Part shown: positions 45,601 to 58,764 of the stretch, in pieces
How the letters are laid out: every line of letters begins with the position of its first letter
Position numbering within the stretch: the first letter of the stretch is position 1
Assembly (NCBI GenBank): GCA_013399855.1
Contig: VXAY01005810.1
Span: 713,359-777,358, forward strand
DNA length: 64,000 bases
DNA from: Oxyruncus cristatus
Lineage: Eukaryota; Chordata; Aves; Passeriformes; Cotingidae
Direction: 5' to 3'
The notes under the pieces: generated by a model
What the model saw: only the letters and a program-made list of their open reading frames with translations
What the model was told of the DNA's origin: nothing
Databases searched by the model: none
Made by a program: the position numbers and the translations under genes

Positions 45601-48600
45601 GGTTCATAGCAAGAAATAGAAAAAGTTGGGCTATAGATTTGAAATAATATTTGGAAATATTTTCTGATCTCCTATTATTGTTATGTTAATTGTGTCTTCC
45701 AGTGTTGAAAGTAAGGATGGGAAATTTAAGCACGGAAAAGCACATGCTTAGATCCATTCCTATCCAGCAAAATGTTTGAGCTTAATTTTAAGCATATGCA
45801 TAAATTATATTAGTGAAATAACTCATAATTACTTGCTTAAATCCAGACAGTGTTAGACTGACTAAATATTAGAATTGCAAGATAGATACTGCAGTACATA
45901 AGATAAATATGGGTGTTGGCTTTGCCATGAACTTGTCAATGGTTTTGACTTTTACAAACATTTTTATGGCATACAGTTGAAATCAGAAAAGAATGGAAAT
46001 TTCAACTAATTTTTTAATGTGCTGAAATGTATTAAGTTACACAAAAGAATCCATATTATAGTAATCCTGCACATATACAGGCAAAGAGTACCCAGCGTGC
46101 ATGGCAGATGGTTTCAAAGGAAATCCTCGAGAGCTAGGATTAAAAAGCAATTTTCAGCAAGTTTAAAATGGGTCTCCATATTTGGGTCACAGATATTAAC
46201 TCTTTCATTGCAAACAAATGAGGGAGAAGTCTGGCCGGATTATTATGGCAATGTTTCTCCCGGTAAAGGCTGACCAGGTCGTGCTGGGGAAGAAGGGTGT
46301 GAGAAGGTCAGTTGATTCTGCCCCTGATCCTGTTCTCACACCAGTGGCAAGCACAGTTGTGGCATACAGAGACAAGGGGATGTTGTAGTACATGGAATTC
46401 ATCATTCCAGAAACAAACACTGGCAACCCTCTGAAAAACACTTTACAGGTAGCATTTTTGTATTCTTTTGGATATGGCAAGTGTGTATGATAAAGGATAA
46501 ATAAGAAATTGCACAGCAGTACTGTTGTTCCATCATAGACAGGAAGGAACATCGGTTCTAAATTTGCCTTGGAAGTCTGCGCATGTTAAGCAAGTCTGTG
46601 TTTTCTCAAACGTGTTTTAGGGGCACACTAGAAATTTATGGTTTGTTTGTAAAGGTTATATTCTTAAATAAACAATACCATGCAGACTTTGTTCCTGGCT
46701 GCAGCTGTTCGGTGGTGGTGTAGGAACATCCAGAAATCTTGTCACCAGGCTGATGCACAGAAGGGATTGAGTGCAGGTCAGCTTTGTACTGTGGGATCAA
46801 GAGAAGGCACTGGGCTTTGAGTAGGTAAAAATAGCACAGCAAGTTGGGGATTATTGGCTTTAACTAACTTATACCAGCTAGTAACCATGTTAGGAGTGTA
46901 ATTCACATTTACATCAATGCTCTTTATACACTTTGACAGTGCAAAGGAACCTGAAGTTTGACATGAACTAACTTTTCTTTAAAAGAGTTTTTTACTTCCA
47001 AAGTCGAAATTCAAGTTAGACCTTAAGCAGTGTTTATCACTGAACAGTGAAATAGAGTAACCATTTTATGGTGTTCCCAAAGCTCGGCTGGGGATATTTG
47101 GAGTAGACTTGGAAAGCTTTCTGAGCCAAGGTGCCTGATGCTCTGCTAAGTGATTTATAAGAGTAACTGCTGCTTTGAATATCATCAGCCTAAGGAGAAG
47201 TTAATTGCATGCCGCCTTGGGTATTACGTTGGCTACAAGTTTACAGTGAAGGACAGGGCACTTCTGAAAGGGCATCTGAGTGTCCTGCTGGGAGAGCTGA
47301 ATGTGGATCTGCTAAATGTTAACTAACAATGCTAAATTAGAGGTGTTTTCTGCAGGGCTGAGCCAAGGTGGTTACTAGTCCAGCCATATAGATGTCCAGA
47401 TACGACATTGCTCGCAGAAAAGAAAACTGAGACAATGGATGAAAATAAGGCAGCTTTCGGTGTTCAGTTGTTGTACGAGCGCTAGAAAGCATCAGCAGAC
47501 TCAGGATGAGCTTTTAAAACTGCATCTGTTCTTCTGGGTCTTTGTTTAACATCACCTGTTACAAGAAATCTGCTTGTGTGTATCTTGATATGGCCTTCGG
47601 AGGGCAAATAAAAGTGCTGAAATTAGATACCGAAACTTGAACATCCCAGGCTGTTGTCAACCATCACGTGTCACCAAGTTATGATACTATTAATACCTGG
47701 AGAAAAAAATGTCATCCATGACAACAGTTACCTTTGATCCACGTGTTTGTAAATGGAGTTTGGAGTTTTGCCTTAGATTTTTCAAAGACTTGCATCTTTC
47801 AAAGGGAGGCAGAATATATCAGTTTGGAGTCTTTGTCGTTGTTATCTTCCAGGATTTTGTTTCAAGTAGTTTTTCAAAGTCTCTGCAAGGCGATTTGAGA
47901 TAAAAACCTGATCCAGATGTCTTTGGATAGTCAGAGCAATCCATTCTCTTGACTACAACAAACTTAGGAGAGGTTCTAAATAAACAAATCAATGTTGACT
48001 TTAGAGAATGTGTTGATTTCCTTTACTCACAGTGCAGTCCAGTGTTCGATAAAGAGGAGCTTCTTGAGTGCCCTCAGTTGTCTCCTGGGTCTGAAGCAGC
48101 TTTTTGTCTGGGCCAAACCCGATGGAAGGGGAGTAAACTCATGCAGATCACTGAAAGGTCAGACAGGTGGGAAACAGAAGCCTGAATTTGAATTCTCCTG
48201 TTAGGGGCCAAATGAGAGTCCTCCAGAAACCACACCAGGGTGCAACTCTGAAACAATGTGGGCATGCAGTTAAAATGTGTATAAAAGAATACTGTAAAGT
48301 AATTGCTATGTCATTGTACAGAGTTCTGAGTGCTAGAAACTAAAACTACCTTTCTAAATGAGGTAAATGCTTTACCTCCAGCAACTCTTATCAGGAAATA
48401 CTGAAGGTTAACTTGCAGTGCTTTGGAATTTCTCTCTACTTTAATCTTTTTGTAGTGTATGGTTATTAAAGTTTCTCTGAGTAGATGACTGAAAGCCATA
48501 ACCTGTTCATGTCAAGGCCGTGCACTGATGTCTGAGGTAGCTGGTCAGACAAAAGTGAAAGCTTCCATGGGGATAAAATGGGCTTTGGATGGGTTTCTTG

Positions 48601-51600
48601 GCACTTCTTTATTGATGGCACTTTAAGTAGTGATTTGAGGAGAAGCAGATAATGAAAATTGATTCTTCTCTGCAGGTCTCTTGCTTACTTTTGGACTTGG
48701 ACAGACCTAATCTGTGAAGATAATTAAAGTTCCTTTGCTCTGGATGCTGTAAGTGATTTTTTTGTTTGCTTTATGGAAATCATTAGGAGCCTGTTTGCTC
48801 ACACAGGGAAAAAGGTGAAAATGCCAAATCATGAAGAAATGGTAGAAATTAAGTTGGTGGGAAATTGATATATACATGACCATACATGTGTGCAGGAAAT
48901 ATTTCTGAACAGCCTTTTGTATTCAGGAACACCCTGTCTGCAGTCCAGCCATGCTGATGAATCCAGTAGCAGAACCCAAATTGCAAATTGCCAGTAAAGA
49001 TACCAGAGGAAACAATATTTTCGTACTTCTGTCAGGACTACAACTAGATCGGGATTCTTGGATGGTGGAGGGAATCTCTGTTGCTGTGTGTATTGTATCT
49101 GTTTGAGAATAAACCCCTCAGGTATCAGTATTGACCAAAATATCATGTGGAGAGGTCAGAGGGGGGAAAAACTTGTGAATGAAGAATGTTCCCATTGGCA
49201 GTGACACAGGGCAGTGGCCCTGGCTCTTAGTTAGCATGGCAGCTGTTGGAGTTCCGGGTGCCATGGTAGCATAAAAGGAGATTTTAAATACCTTTTACTG
49301 TTCAATAGACTCTCCCAGGAAAGACCTGCCTGCCTGAAAGTCTGTCCCTGTAGCAACGTGGCTTCTGCAGCACCTGGGATAATCCTCCCCTGCAACAGGG
49401 AATCAGCTGGAGCTGGCACTGCAGGGAGACAGAGCTGGGTAGGAAGCTGGAAACAGAATCGAAGCCGTGGCTTTGATCTTGTGGCAGCATCCCTTGAGGG
49501 TCCTTAGGACATAGCTCTCTGCTGGTTGATAGTTACAGGTGTTAACGACACATTTCTTATTTCTACAAGACTGCCTTTAAAACACCTGATATTCTTACAC
49601 CAATGAAAACGTGCAAAGAGCTCTTCATATCCCCATTTTCCCCCCAAAGCTGTGGGAACAGTTTTCTGGCTTGTAGAACAAAGAAGTTGGAACAGATGAC
49701 ACAGCCAACATCTGCACCTGGCTCACTGGGGAAGCGAATATTTGGCACAGAAGCTGAACTCCCTTCTGCCAAGAAAGCCGTGCTGATGCAGTTGTTCAGG
49801 GATAAGGATGGGATAATGTCTTTTCCTTTTTGACTCACTAAAGCTATTTTATTGATCTGTCAAAGTCAAAGATTTGTTGGGAAGGAAAATGTCTTTACTT
49901 TTAAATATCAGAGGTTAATTAATGGTTAATCAAACCTTTTCTAATCAACCCCATTAAGATTATGATGGTGTATCACTTCAGTTCCAATGGCAGACATCAC
50001 ATACGGGTTGCCATTTTGATGGCTTTGAATGGTAATCTGACCCATAAAAACTGTAGCATAATATGCAAACTGATTTTTTTCTGGCCTGCCCTGTTCTTGG
50101 TGCCATCTGTGTTCGGATGGAAACGAGCCTGCTCCAAACGTGGGCCGCCGGTTTGAGGCTGATCACAGATGGGTTTTGGAGAATAGCCTCATGCACAAGG
50201 AAAGAAGGAAGATGCTCCTGAGAGCAGGAAGTTTCACTTGAAACCATATTATGTCTGCTAAATCCTGTGGCCTATGGAACATCCACAAGACCTTTCCCTA
50301 AATAAACTGAACTTACATTCTAAAAATCAAGAAAAACCCTTCAGCTTCCAAACATTGCTCTTACTCCATCACTGCCTTCTACTGCTGCCATTCATAATGT
50401 GTGCAGGAAGCTGACAGTACCAGATCCTGTCAGGTGTTTGCAGTGCATACATTCAGCAAAACCGGGCACAGTAAATTATTTCATGAGTTTTGTAGCTATA
50501 TGGAGTTTTAATCTGCTGTGTGAGTCCTGTTGAAGTCACAGCATTCAGGCTGCCATTTCTGGATTCCTGTCTTTGACAATTAACCAAATCTGTGTTGTAG
50601 GTGCAGGTGAGTACCCATCCTCTGCTGCTGCATCTCAGATCAAAAGTTCGTGTTTAAGCACCTAATTCTCACTGTAGTCAATGAGAACTGAGACCTCTTC
50701 TCATTTTCAGAGAGCCTGAAGTTAGACTGACCTTGTCTTATGTGTAACCACAAGTGTCTTGGTACTATTTATAATCCCAAGAAACACATTAAATAATTTT
50801 CCCTGGTTAGGAATATGGTCTACAGAACTCTGATTTCTTTTTTTACGCTCTTTAAATCGATTACGTTGTTTGAGTGACCGTTTGCTTTGGCAAAGAAGAC
50901 CATAGAAGGCAACATTCATCGATGACTTTCATGGTCATGACACACTTGAACATCCCTCTCAAGATATCTTTAAGCCTTTTATTTCTAGGCTAAATAAACA
51001 CCAATTTCAGCAATGTCTCATCTACTCCCTTTAATTACTGCTGCTGAGAGAAAGTTTCTGCCAATGCAAATGTGCTATTTTGTCATGTCACATCAAATTG
51101 CATCAGCCTTATATTTAGGAACAAAAAGAGGGGGAGGCTGAGACAGGATGTGGCTACAAATGGAACCAAAGGGTTTTCTTAAATATAGGCTGAAAATAGA
51201 CAATTGAGGCAGTGATGCTTTTTCAAGCAAAAATCCATGAAAGGGAAAATCAAGGGTGTGATGGCAGAATGGCAAAGGAGGGCCGAGGTGTGGGCAGAGG
51301 GAGTTCTGGGGGAGGAGGGGGTAGTGGAAGGGAGAGGCTGATGAACTTCTTTTTTACACAGACACCCTTGCCCTGTCAGATCCCCGTGCAGTGGATTTAG
51401 GACATGTCAGCCCACACCTTGTTCTCCTGTGCGGGCTGAAATAACTGGGGCTGTTCTTCCCTCCAGCTTGTCGCAGGCCTGCCCTCTCCCTGAAGTTGGC
51501 TCCCCTTCCAGCAATAACTCAGCTCACTAAACCAAAGAGATTGTGGTAAGTAGGCATAGAGAAAATTTGAGTAGCTGTCCAAACAAATGTAGGAGACTTC

Positions 51601-53220
51601 AAACAATCCTTCACACTACTTTAAAATGTAGTGTCTCTTCAGAAATAATATTTTTTAAAAATCGTTCTTCAGAAAGTGTTAGCAGCTTACCCATGGAAAA
51701 CACTTTTTGCCCTCTTGGAACTGAGCACAAAATGATCCATTGAAATCAAATGTATAAATTATGCATGTAATGGAGGTTACTTCAAACTGATGAGTCTGAT
51801 CAGAGCCTGGTGGTAATTAAACTGAGTTTTGAAAGATCAGCTATGTTTGAGAACCAGCAGAACTTGGTGTGGATGTGATCTGGGGGCGTGTGAGCAGCAC
51901 CTACTTAGCAAATTGGAAAAATACTATTCATTTCTTACAGCTAGGTACTTGGAATCTCTCCTCAGAAGCAATTGGTGATGTTAGAAGTAATATTTTTGTT
52001 CTTGTCACCAAGGATAATAAAAATGCAGTAGAGGCTTAGAAGCTTGTGCATTGAGAGCCCTGTGACAGACGTAAGTCAAGCACCATTTCAGACAGAAGCC
52101 AGAGAGCAAAGGCACCCAGGTCCCCATGGTTAGATGTCACAGTTCTTCAGGACTGTCAAACACTGAATATAGTGATGCTGTCAGTTGTTGAATTCTTTAC
52201 AACGGGCAAATAACAACCATGGTGCTGAATGCATCTACACAGTGCAGCTGGATGGAATCAAGGACTGATTCCCACAGGCTTTATGGACCCACCCGCAGCG
52301 TGTGGGGTCTGTGCTGGGGCTGCGTGGACTGCAGGTGGGACAGGGAGCATGGAAAGCAGGGGCTGTGCTCTGCTGCAGGGTTTGGGGCTCTGCCTGCTCT
52401 GGGTTTGGGTTGGTAAGTGCATCCCCTGCCCTGCCCTCAGGGGCTGTGTGACAGGGTGTGCTCCTACCAGGGTGGAGAGAGGAGGGCACAGTCCTGTGGA
52501 TTCTTCAAGCATTAACAGATATTAATAGAATTCCTTCTATTTCATTGTCGTTTAACTTCCCAAGACTTAAGAGAACCACATCTGATTTATGCCTCCGATT
52601 ACTTTTTTTTTTTTTTTAGTATATAAGTATTAAAAAAGCCTCAGTAAAATGTGTGTATTTTTATAGAGGGAAGCGTTTCTGTTATACTTTTTCAAAGCAA
52701 ATCACAGAAATATGAAATGGGGAAGGAGAAAGATAGATGTTTGTTTTTTATAGTTGGGGTTTGTTTGTTTTGAACTGAATAAGTCTGAAAATACTAGATA
52801 AAAACTGCAGATCAAATGAAAAGACTCCATAAGCATCCTCCAGATTGTTCCTCAAAAAACCACTCAACTGACAGCAGTACAACAGGGAAATGTTCTTAAT
52901 TAACATCTTCAGTTAAAAGAAATGAATTGTGGATCTCTTAAATATATTATTAAATCTGCATTGTTTGGATAATAGGATGGGGACAGACACTAGTGCTGAG
53001 TGCTGTGTCAAATTCGTCAGGGCCTGCTCTAATTCTAGTGCACTTGCTGGATTTCACAGCTATTTGTCTGGGTGCTGGGGTAATTTGGAGGGTTGAGTGA
53101 AGCCAGATGACTGTAATGAACTCATTTTGTGTCTTTGACTCATTCTGGCAAAAAAAAAAAGATGCTATTTATGGGGTATTTTGTATTGTTAAGACTTCTG
53201 TTCTTCCTGTCTCTCAAACT
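39692..53220. other. Long non-coding stretch (intergenic or LYRM9 intron 1)
   Basis: I found no exon, RNA gene or complete transposable element I can support. Open frames of 100-207 codons occur (41,983-42,606 minus; 43,858-44,268 plus; 46,205-46,552 minus), but none resembles a family I know. Part of 43,850-44,270 is GC-rich. The stretch from 45,250 to 47,050 is AT-rich. Confidence 0.65.
52603..52617 (+). repeat. Poly(T) run of about 15
   Basis: This homopolymer T run ends in AGTATATAAGTATT. Read on the minus strand it is a poly(A), but no retroelement body is recognised beside it. Confidence 0.7.
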
Positions 53221-53345
53221 TTCTCTGGGCGGCTGCCTTTGCACCATCACCAGCAATTACATCAAATTAATTCAGCATAATTGAGTTAATTATTAGCACT
53301 GGGGGTTATCAACATGACTTCAATTGAACCAAAGCTTTTATCCTG
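53221..53345. promoter_or_regulatory. Possible conserved non-coding element, homeodomain-motif cluster
   Basis: This short stretch is dense in ATTA/TAAT cores, including AAATTAATTC and TTAATTATTAG, in a region without genes. This is typical of vertebrate developmental enhancers but not specific. Conservation could not be tested here. Confidence 0.25.
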
Positions 53346-53795
53346 CTTTTCCTGAGGTTTCACCAAATGTAAACAAATCTGAATCATGGGTGAAACTTAA
53401 GGCAGCTCCCTTTCCATCAAGTGTTTTTGCCACTCAGAACTGTCCTGCCTCACTTGTTCTCTCAGATGGGTGTTGATAAAGGAGCTGCAAAGCGAAAAGA
53501 ATACTCTGGCATTCTGTATCAGTGTCCAATGCTTTAGAAACAAAGGAAGTATTTTAATCACCTCAGAGCCATTCAGTCAGAGGCAGAAATGTAGAATAAT
53601 CATGAATAAAATTCATACATACAGAGGATGTTGAACCTCGTTTAGCTGACATACATAAAAAAGAATTAAGACATAGTTTCCAAGGATTCGGAGGATGGCT
53701 TTCTGAACAGGGATGCAATTGTGAATCACTGTAAGAAATTATCAACAGCACGATTCCTGGTGTGAGGTGGTAGTTTGAGAACCACAAGGTTCCCG

Positions 53796-53870
53796 TTCCC
53801 AGCTCTGCTGCTGTGTGACTTTGCACAAGCTGTGTAATTTTCTGGAGCACAGTTTCTTTTCTCAGATATT
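53796..53870 (+). mobile_element. MIR-like (CORE-SINE) fossil fragment
   Basis: The strings CCAGCTCTGCTGCTGTGTGA, CTTTGCACAAG and CACAGTTTCTTTTCTCA occur in the order and spacing of the MIR core consensus (Pol III-derived SINE shared by amniotes). The copy is diverged and partial. A chance match cannot be ruled out by eye. Confidence 0.5.
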
Positions 53871-54289
53871 TTTTCTCTTGGAGATCCAAGAGCCCTGGGT
53901 TTTCTCTTTCTGCTTGTGCTGCACTTTTTTTTTTTTGAGTTCTTACAGCAAGAATTCTGAGCTGGACAGTGGGATCAAGAGGGAATATGGTTTGAACTTA
54001 GCTCTATAGACAAAAGAAGCTTCTTCCCCCTTAGCTTCATCTCAGCTGGAGCTGTAAATTAGTTGAGATCCTCAGTAGAGTTGGTGTGTTGTGTGTAAGC
54101 CATTAAAAGCAAGCCCTGTACTGCCAAAACCAAAGGTCCTGCAGAGTTCTGGAGGTGTGTGTACATTTGCAATAAGTTGTTGTGTTGCTAGCCAGACTTT
54201 TCCTTGTTTTTTTTATGGAAAAGATGTCTTCTTTCTCTTTAAGCTAGACTAGGCCATGGAGAGTGACAGTGAAGTTTTTGGGCAAACTT

Positions 54290-54960
54290 GAGCTATGGCT
54301 TTAAGACCTCAGACCTGTCCCTAAGACATGGCGGGCTCTGCCCCGATTAGCTGTCGGTATGGAGACAATCCCTGATTAGGGAACTGGGCCTGTTGCAATC
54401 CCCCTAAGAGGCTAAAGGCTCCCAGACTTACATGTCCTGTAATACTGCTGCTTATAAACTTGCTCCCAGGAACAATATGGATCTTGCTCAAGATGTGGTG
54501 GGTCAAACTCATCCCTGATTTAATGTTGTAAACCACGGACAGGGTTTATGCCAGGGAAGGGGTTGCTCAGATTACTGTTATGTTTGAGACTGAAGGATTG
54601 GAAGATGGTAAATTTTAGCTGGTGTGGATTTGGAATAATGAGACAGCAAGCTGTTCCTGGTGCTGCTGTGAAGGATAATGGGAATTGGGAAGGACAATTT
54701 CAGGACAGATATCCTGTAGATAATAGAGCATGGCACGAGCCCCATCGTCAGTAGTCCAGGGATTATGTGCACAGTTAGGGCTGGAAGGGACGTGCTGGGG
54801 GAGCAGTACAAGGAGAGGTCACACTGGACAGGTTTATTCCCTTGTAGGCTGGGTGTTATGTCTGCACCAAAGGAAGGTTCGGAGGTGTATGTTAGGCATT
54901 TTTGGTTCGGAAACCCAGTATTTTTTATTAAACTTTAGTCAATGGTGTGGGTCACAGTGA
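54290..54960 (+). mobile_element. Possible degraded solitary LTR or other repeat
   Basis: This block has LTR-like traits: a CTTATAAACTTGC string near 54,451, an ATTAAA near 54,928 and a GGTGTGGGTCACAG end near 54,944-54,957. No paired LTR, primer-binding site or retroviral coding frame was seen. The limits are uncertain and no family is recognised. Confidence 0.2.
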
Positions 54961-57299
54961 CTTCTTTTGCTGTTTTAAATTCTGACTCTCCACCTTCACA
55001 TTACTTTTGTATTTTCCTTAGCAGGGCCCTTTTCTGTACTGCGTTCTGACAACTGCTTGTTTTACTCTCTTCTTTTTTAAAAAAAAAGATAAAGTTGGAT
55101 CGCTTGAGCAAAATGAGCCCGTCTTAAAGCATAAAGGTAAAATAAACTTTAATCAGTTTCAGTCCTTCTGAACCAAGTGAGGAACCATGACAAAACCTTA
55201 TGTAAGACTCACTACTGTTCCCATGCTTGTCTGACCCATGGAGTCAGCGTGTTCATTAATCAGACAGCGTGTTTGTGCCCTTCAAAGGCGCTTCCATGCC
55301 TTATGCTGCCAGCTGGGTATCTGTCCTTCAACAAAAGTTGTGGTAGCTTGTTTTGTGCCCAGCTGGAAGTTTTAGAAGGTGATATAAGCCCAGCCAGAAA
55401 GTTCTTGCGCTAAGTGGCATAAAGTAGTAGGGAGAACCATGATTGCTAAAGTGCAGCTAAGCCCTGGAACATTTCAAAATACGGTATTTACAAGAAAGGA
55501 ATGAAGGCAGTTTTGGTTTAAAGTTGATTGCACTAAGTTATAACTCAATTCCTATTCAGGCATGATCCCAAAGGTAAATACTTACAGATTGGACCACTGA
55601 GAACAAAATTCTTGTTGACAGCAGTTGAACTGAGAATTCACAGCTGAGAAGATAAAGTTCTTTTGAGACTGTGCCTTTCAGAATTTTCTTCAATCCAGAA
55701 GTCATTGTCAGGAGAAGAAAGTAGAGAAGTTTGGATTGCACCTAAAGGAGGGAGATTTCTGTCCTCCCACTAGTGAGCATGCTCCAAAGAATATTACTCT
55801 AATTAGTCTGAACATGCCTATTAATTATCCAGAACAGGGTAATCTGGCCTCAGTGTGGGCAGTGTGTTTCCTCACTGGTATTGAATTGCAAGAGCCTCAG
55901 AGTTTTACTTGCAGTTTGATGTATTACATGTCTCTGCTGCGTGATACCAAACCAGGGTGTAAGGTAAGATATCTGCCCTGTGGATTTGGTTAATTTATAC
56001 CAGTGGTCATTGCCCAGCTCCAGCAATCCTCAAGTTTTGCCAATTACAGCTTTATATTTGCAGGGAGACTACTGGTGAGTGTTGAAAAGCATTAGGGCTG
56101 ATCCTGATGCTGTAGAACTACATGAAGGGTATCAGGCAGTGGTGATTGCTTGTCAACAATCAGATCTTTGGGATCTGTCATTAGCCAGTTCTTAATCCCC
56201 TGTGTGCTCTATGAATGTTGTGGAGAACAAACATTATACTGCAGGGCTGTGCCCCCAGATTGTGCTGCCCTGGCACTGTCACCTGACACTGCTTCTGCCT
56301 CATGCAGCCAGCAAAGCATAAAGGGGAGAAGAACAGAAATAGAAGTGAGCTGAACAGGACTGGCTATCATCACTCAGGCAATGGGACTTTGCAGATCGTA
56401 TTTAGAAAGGACAAAATCCACAACAATGACTGGCCACAGCTCGTCAGAAGCGATCACATCAAACCAGCAGATCTTAATAAAAGCCCAGCGTGCCGGAGAG
56501 ATGTGGTTATGGGGAAGTGACTGCAGCATTGTATGTGCTCACCCACACACGAGGGGGGCTGGGACTGCAGGGCAGGCCTTGCCCAGGGCTGTGCAGAGGC
56601 TCTGAGAGGATGTGGCCGGGTGGGGACGGACGGGGGCTGGTTTGCCAGGGACAGCAGAGCCCATCGCGCTGCCCGGGACGTGCCAGGCACTCCGTGACCT
56701 ACTGGGGAACGAGGGAAGAGGAGAGAGTGCCACAGCCAGGGAGGGCTGTCTGTGCTGAGGGCAGTCAGGGCCTGCAGTCACAGGCCCTTACTACATTTAC
56801 CCCCTGGGAACCTGGGAAACCTGGAAGGGAGGACGGATGTGACCAAAGAGTAAGAATCCTTCTGGGTAGCAGCAGTTCACTTGGGTCTTCCTGGACTGAT
56901 GACAAAACATGAACCAGGATATTTTGTGGTTAAAGAGGTTTCAAGAGGCTCCACTTTAAGTCTTATTTTGGTGGTTTGATTATTACTTTCTGGGATCGTG
57001 AGGTTTGACTGGGATAGGGAATCATAAAGTCCTGGGTTAGGCTTCTAAAGGTGTAATACTTTGAAGTAATAAAACACATCTCCAGCCTGTATACGGGAGG
57101 AAGAGAAGGAAGGGGGAGCCAACCTGTGAATAGCAACAGCTCAGGTAACTCTTGCAGTCCTTTAATTAACGCTTCCAGCCTCTGGAGCCCAGCTTTGGTG
57201 GCTGTTTAACTAGTCTGGAGGGATTTGCTTGAAAAACAGTCACAATAGCGGAAAGAAAATGAACTGAGAGCAGTGGCATAGTGTCATCCCTGCATCATT
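54961..57299. other. Non-coding stretch
   Basis: I see no exon, RNA gene or clear repeat. A GC-rich patch at about 56,540-56,800 gives short open frames on both strands that look incidental. Confidence 0.65.
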
Positions 57300-57590
57300 G
57301 AGGTTCAGCTGTGCACAGGGTCAATTGCCAAGCTGCTAATGCAGAATGAAGATTAATTGGCTTTGGTCAGCCTTTGCTTCACTATCTGAATATCATTATC
57401 AGGAATGTAAATGATTATGCAATGCAGAGAAATGCCACAATAGTCTCAGTGTCTCCTTTTATACTTGTCTCTTTTTGAACAGGGCTTTATCTAAATGCAA
57501 ATGTGATTTCAGCCTTCTGATTAGGACATTATACAGTCATCCATTCCAGAAAAGCACAATTAGGAGATTATTTTATTTCTGACTCAACAG
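57300..57590. promoter_or_regulatory. Possible conserved non-coding element with an octamer motif
   Basis: The block contains AGATTAATTGGC, a perfect POU octamer ATGCAAAT at 57495-57502 and GATTATGCAATGC (C/EBP-like). The motif mix suggests an enhancer. This is inference only, as conservation and chromatin data are not available. Confidence 0.25.
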
Positions 57591-58648
57591 TTCTTGGTTT
57601 AGATAGTTTGTTTGTTGTGCTGTGCATGATATTTAAGTTATCAGAAGGAGATTTACATTATCAGTCAGGATTATAGTCAGATTTTGTGAGGTTGAGGGTT
57701 TTTGCTTGGCAGATAAAAATGGTAACATTTGTGGGATTTGACGGGGGATGTTTTTAGAACAAAAGGCAACAGTACAGATTTTTACAGTGCTTCATTATGT
57801 CAGGGAAGGGGCAAATTACGGTAGTAACTGTGCAAATTCTCCAGTGCATTGGGGTGTACAAGGGCAGAGTGTAGCCTTACCTGTTGTCAGGATCTAGTCT
57901 CTGTTGTGGTGTGCTTATGCAGGGCCCCAGTGTCCTAGAACTTAACAGTGGGGCAGGTCATGAGATCATTTCTTATTAAACAGCCATTTTACCAAAATAG
58001 CCATCAAGTTTTCCGTGTGCTGTGCCAGACGGATATGATATTGCCAAGATTTAAGTTACATTCTCAGAAAAACATAGATCTTTGGTGATAAACTTCCCTG
58101 TGAAGCTTGTCCATTTCACAGCATTTGTAGCATTTTTGGAGCTGTGAATCTGTCAGAACTCGGGGTTTATTTTTTTTAATTTGAGTATGGGAGTCTCATG
58201 CAGTTTAGGTTTGATAATAGACATGGTGAAAATTTCCATCTTCAAATCTGTTAGAAAGTCCAGTATTTATGGGAAGGTGAAGGATTTTTTTCCAAAAAAA
58301 AATTCATCATTGCAAATGTATTTGTCTGGTGATGTGAATTCAACAGCTCATCATTTTCCTGTGAAAAATTACTGCAGTGGAAAATTCCCAATTATCTATA
58401 GTGAAACAACATTTTCAATTCCATTGGTAAGTTTAATCTTTCCATATTCATATGTTTCCATGCCTGGTTCCTTGCTCTCTCCCAGAGCTGATTTTCTTTC
58501 TGCTGGGCCACGCCGTCCAGGGCAGTCCCAGCACATGAGGGATCTCTGCATTTGTGACAGGAAATCTATTGGAACACTTAGGTTTAATTAGAGCACAGCG
58601 ACATATGATGAGTCAACACATCAAAGCCTAGAAACAACTCCATAAATT

Positions 58649-58764
58649 GGCTCTAGTCCCAAAGTGTATTTTGGGTTCTGTATTGAATTTGGGGCATCTC
58701 ACTGTATTTAGTGGGAATGTGTGAAATACAGGGTCAGGTTCTTAGGGTCAGTGGGACTAGAGCC
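58649..58764. repeat. Perfect 12-bp inverted repeat with about 92-bp spacer
   Basis: GGCTCTAGTCCC (58649-58660) and GGGACTAGAGCC (58753-58764) are exact reverse complements. They could be the ends of a miniature DNA transposon, part of a structured RNA, or chance. No target-site duplication is obvious outside the arms. Confidence 0.6.

Noticed and set aside
46109..46150. Plus-strand WFQRKSSRARIKKQ resembling homeodomain helix 3 (WFQNRRARxKKQ)
   Set aside because: It has a two-residue excess, lacks Asn51 and has no upstream helix 1/2 sequence. It is probably coincidental, though a preceding CAG acceptor-like site made it worth noting.
46205..46552. A 115-codon minus-strand open frame with hydrophobic stretches
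   Set aside because: No recognisable domain, neighbouring exon or start context; left as chance.
57005..57060. CR1-like string AATCATAAAGTCCTGGGTTAGG
   Set aside because: Similarity ends after about 20 bases, too little to call.
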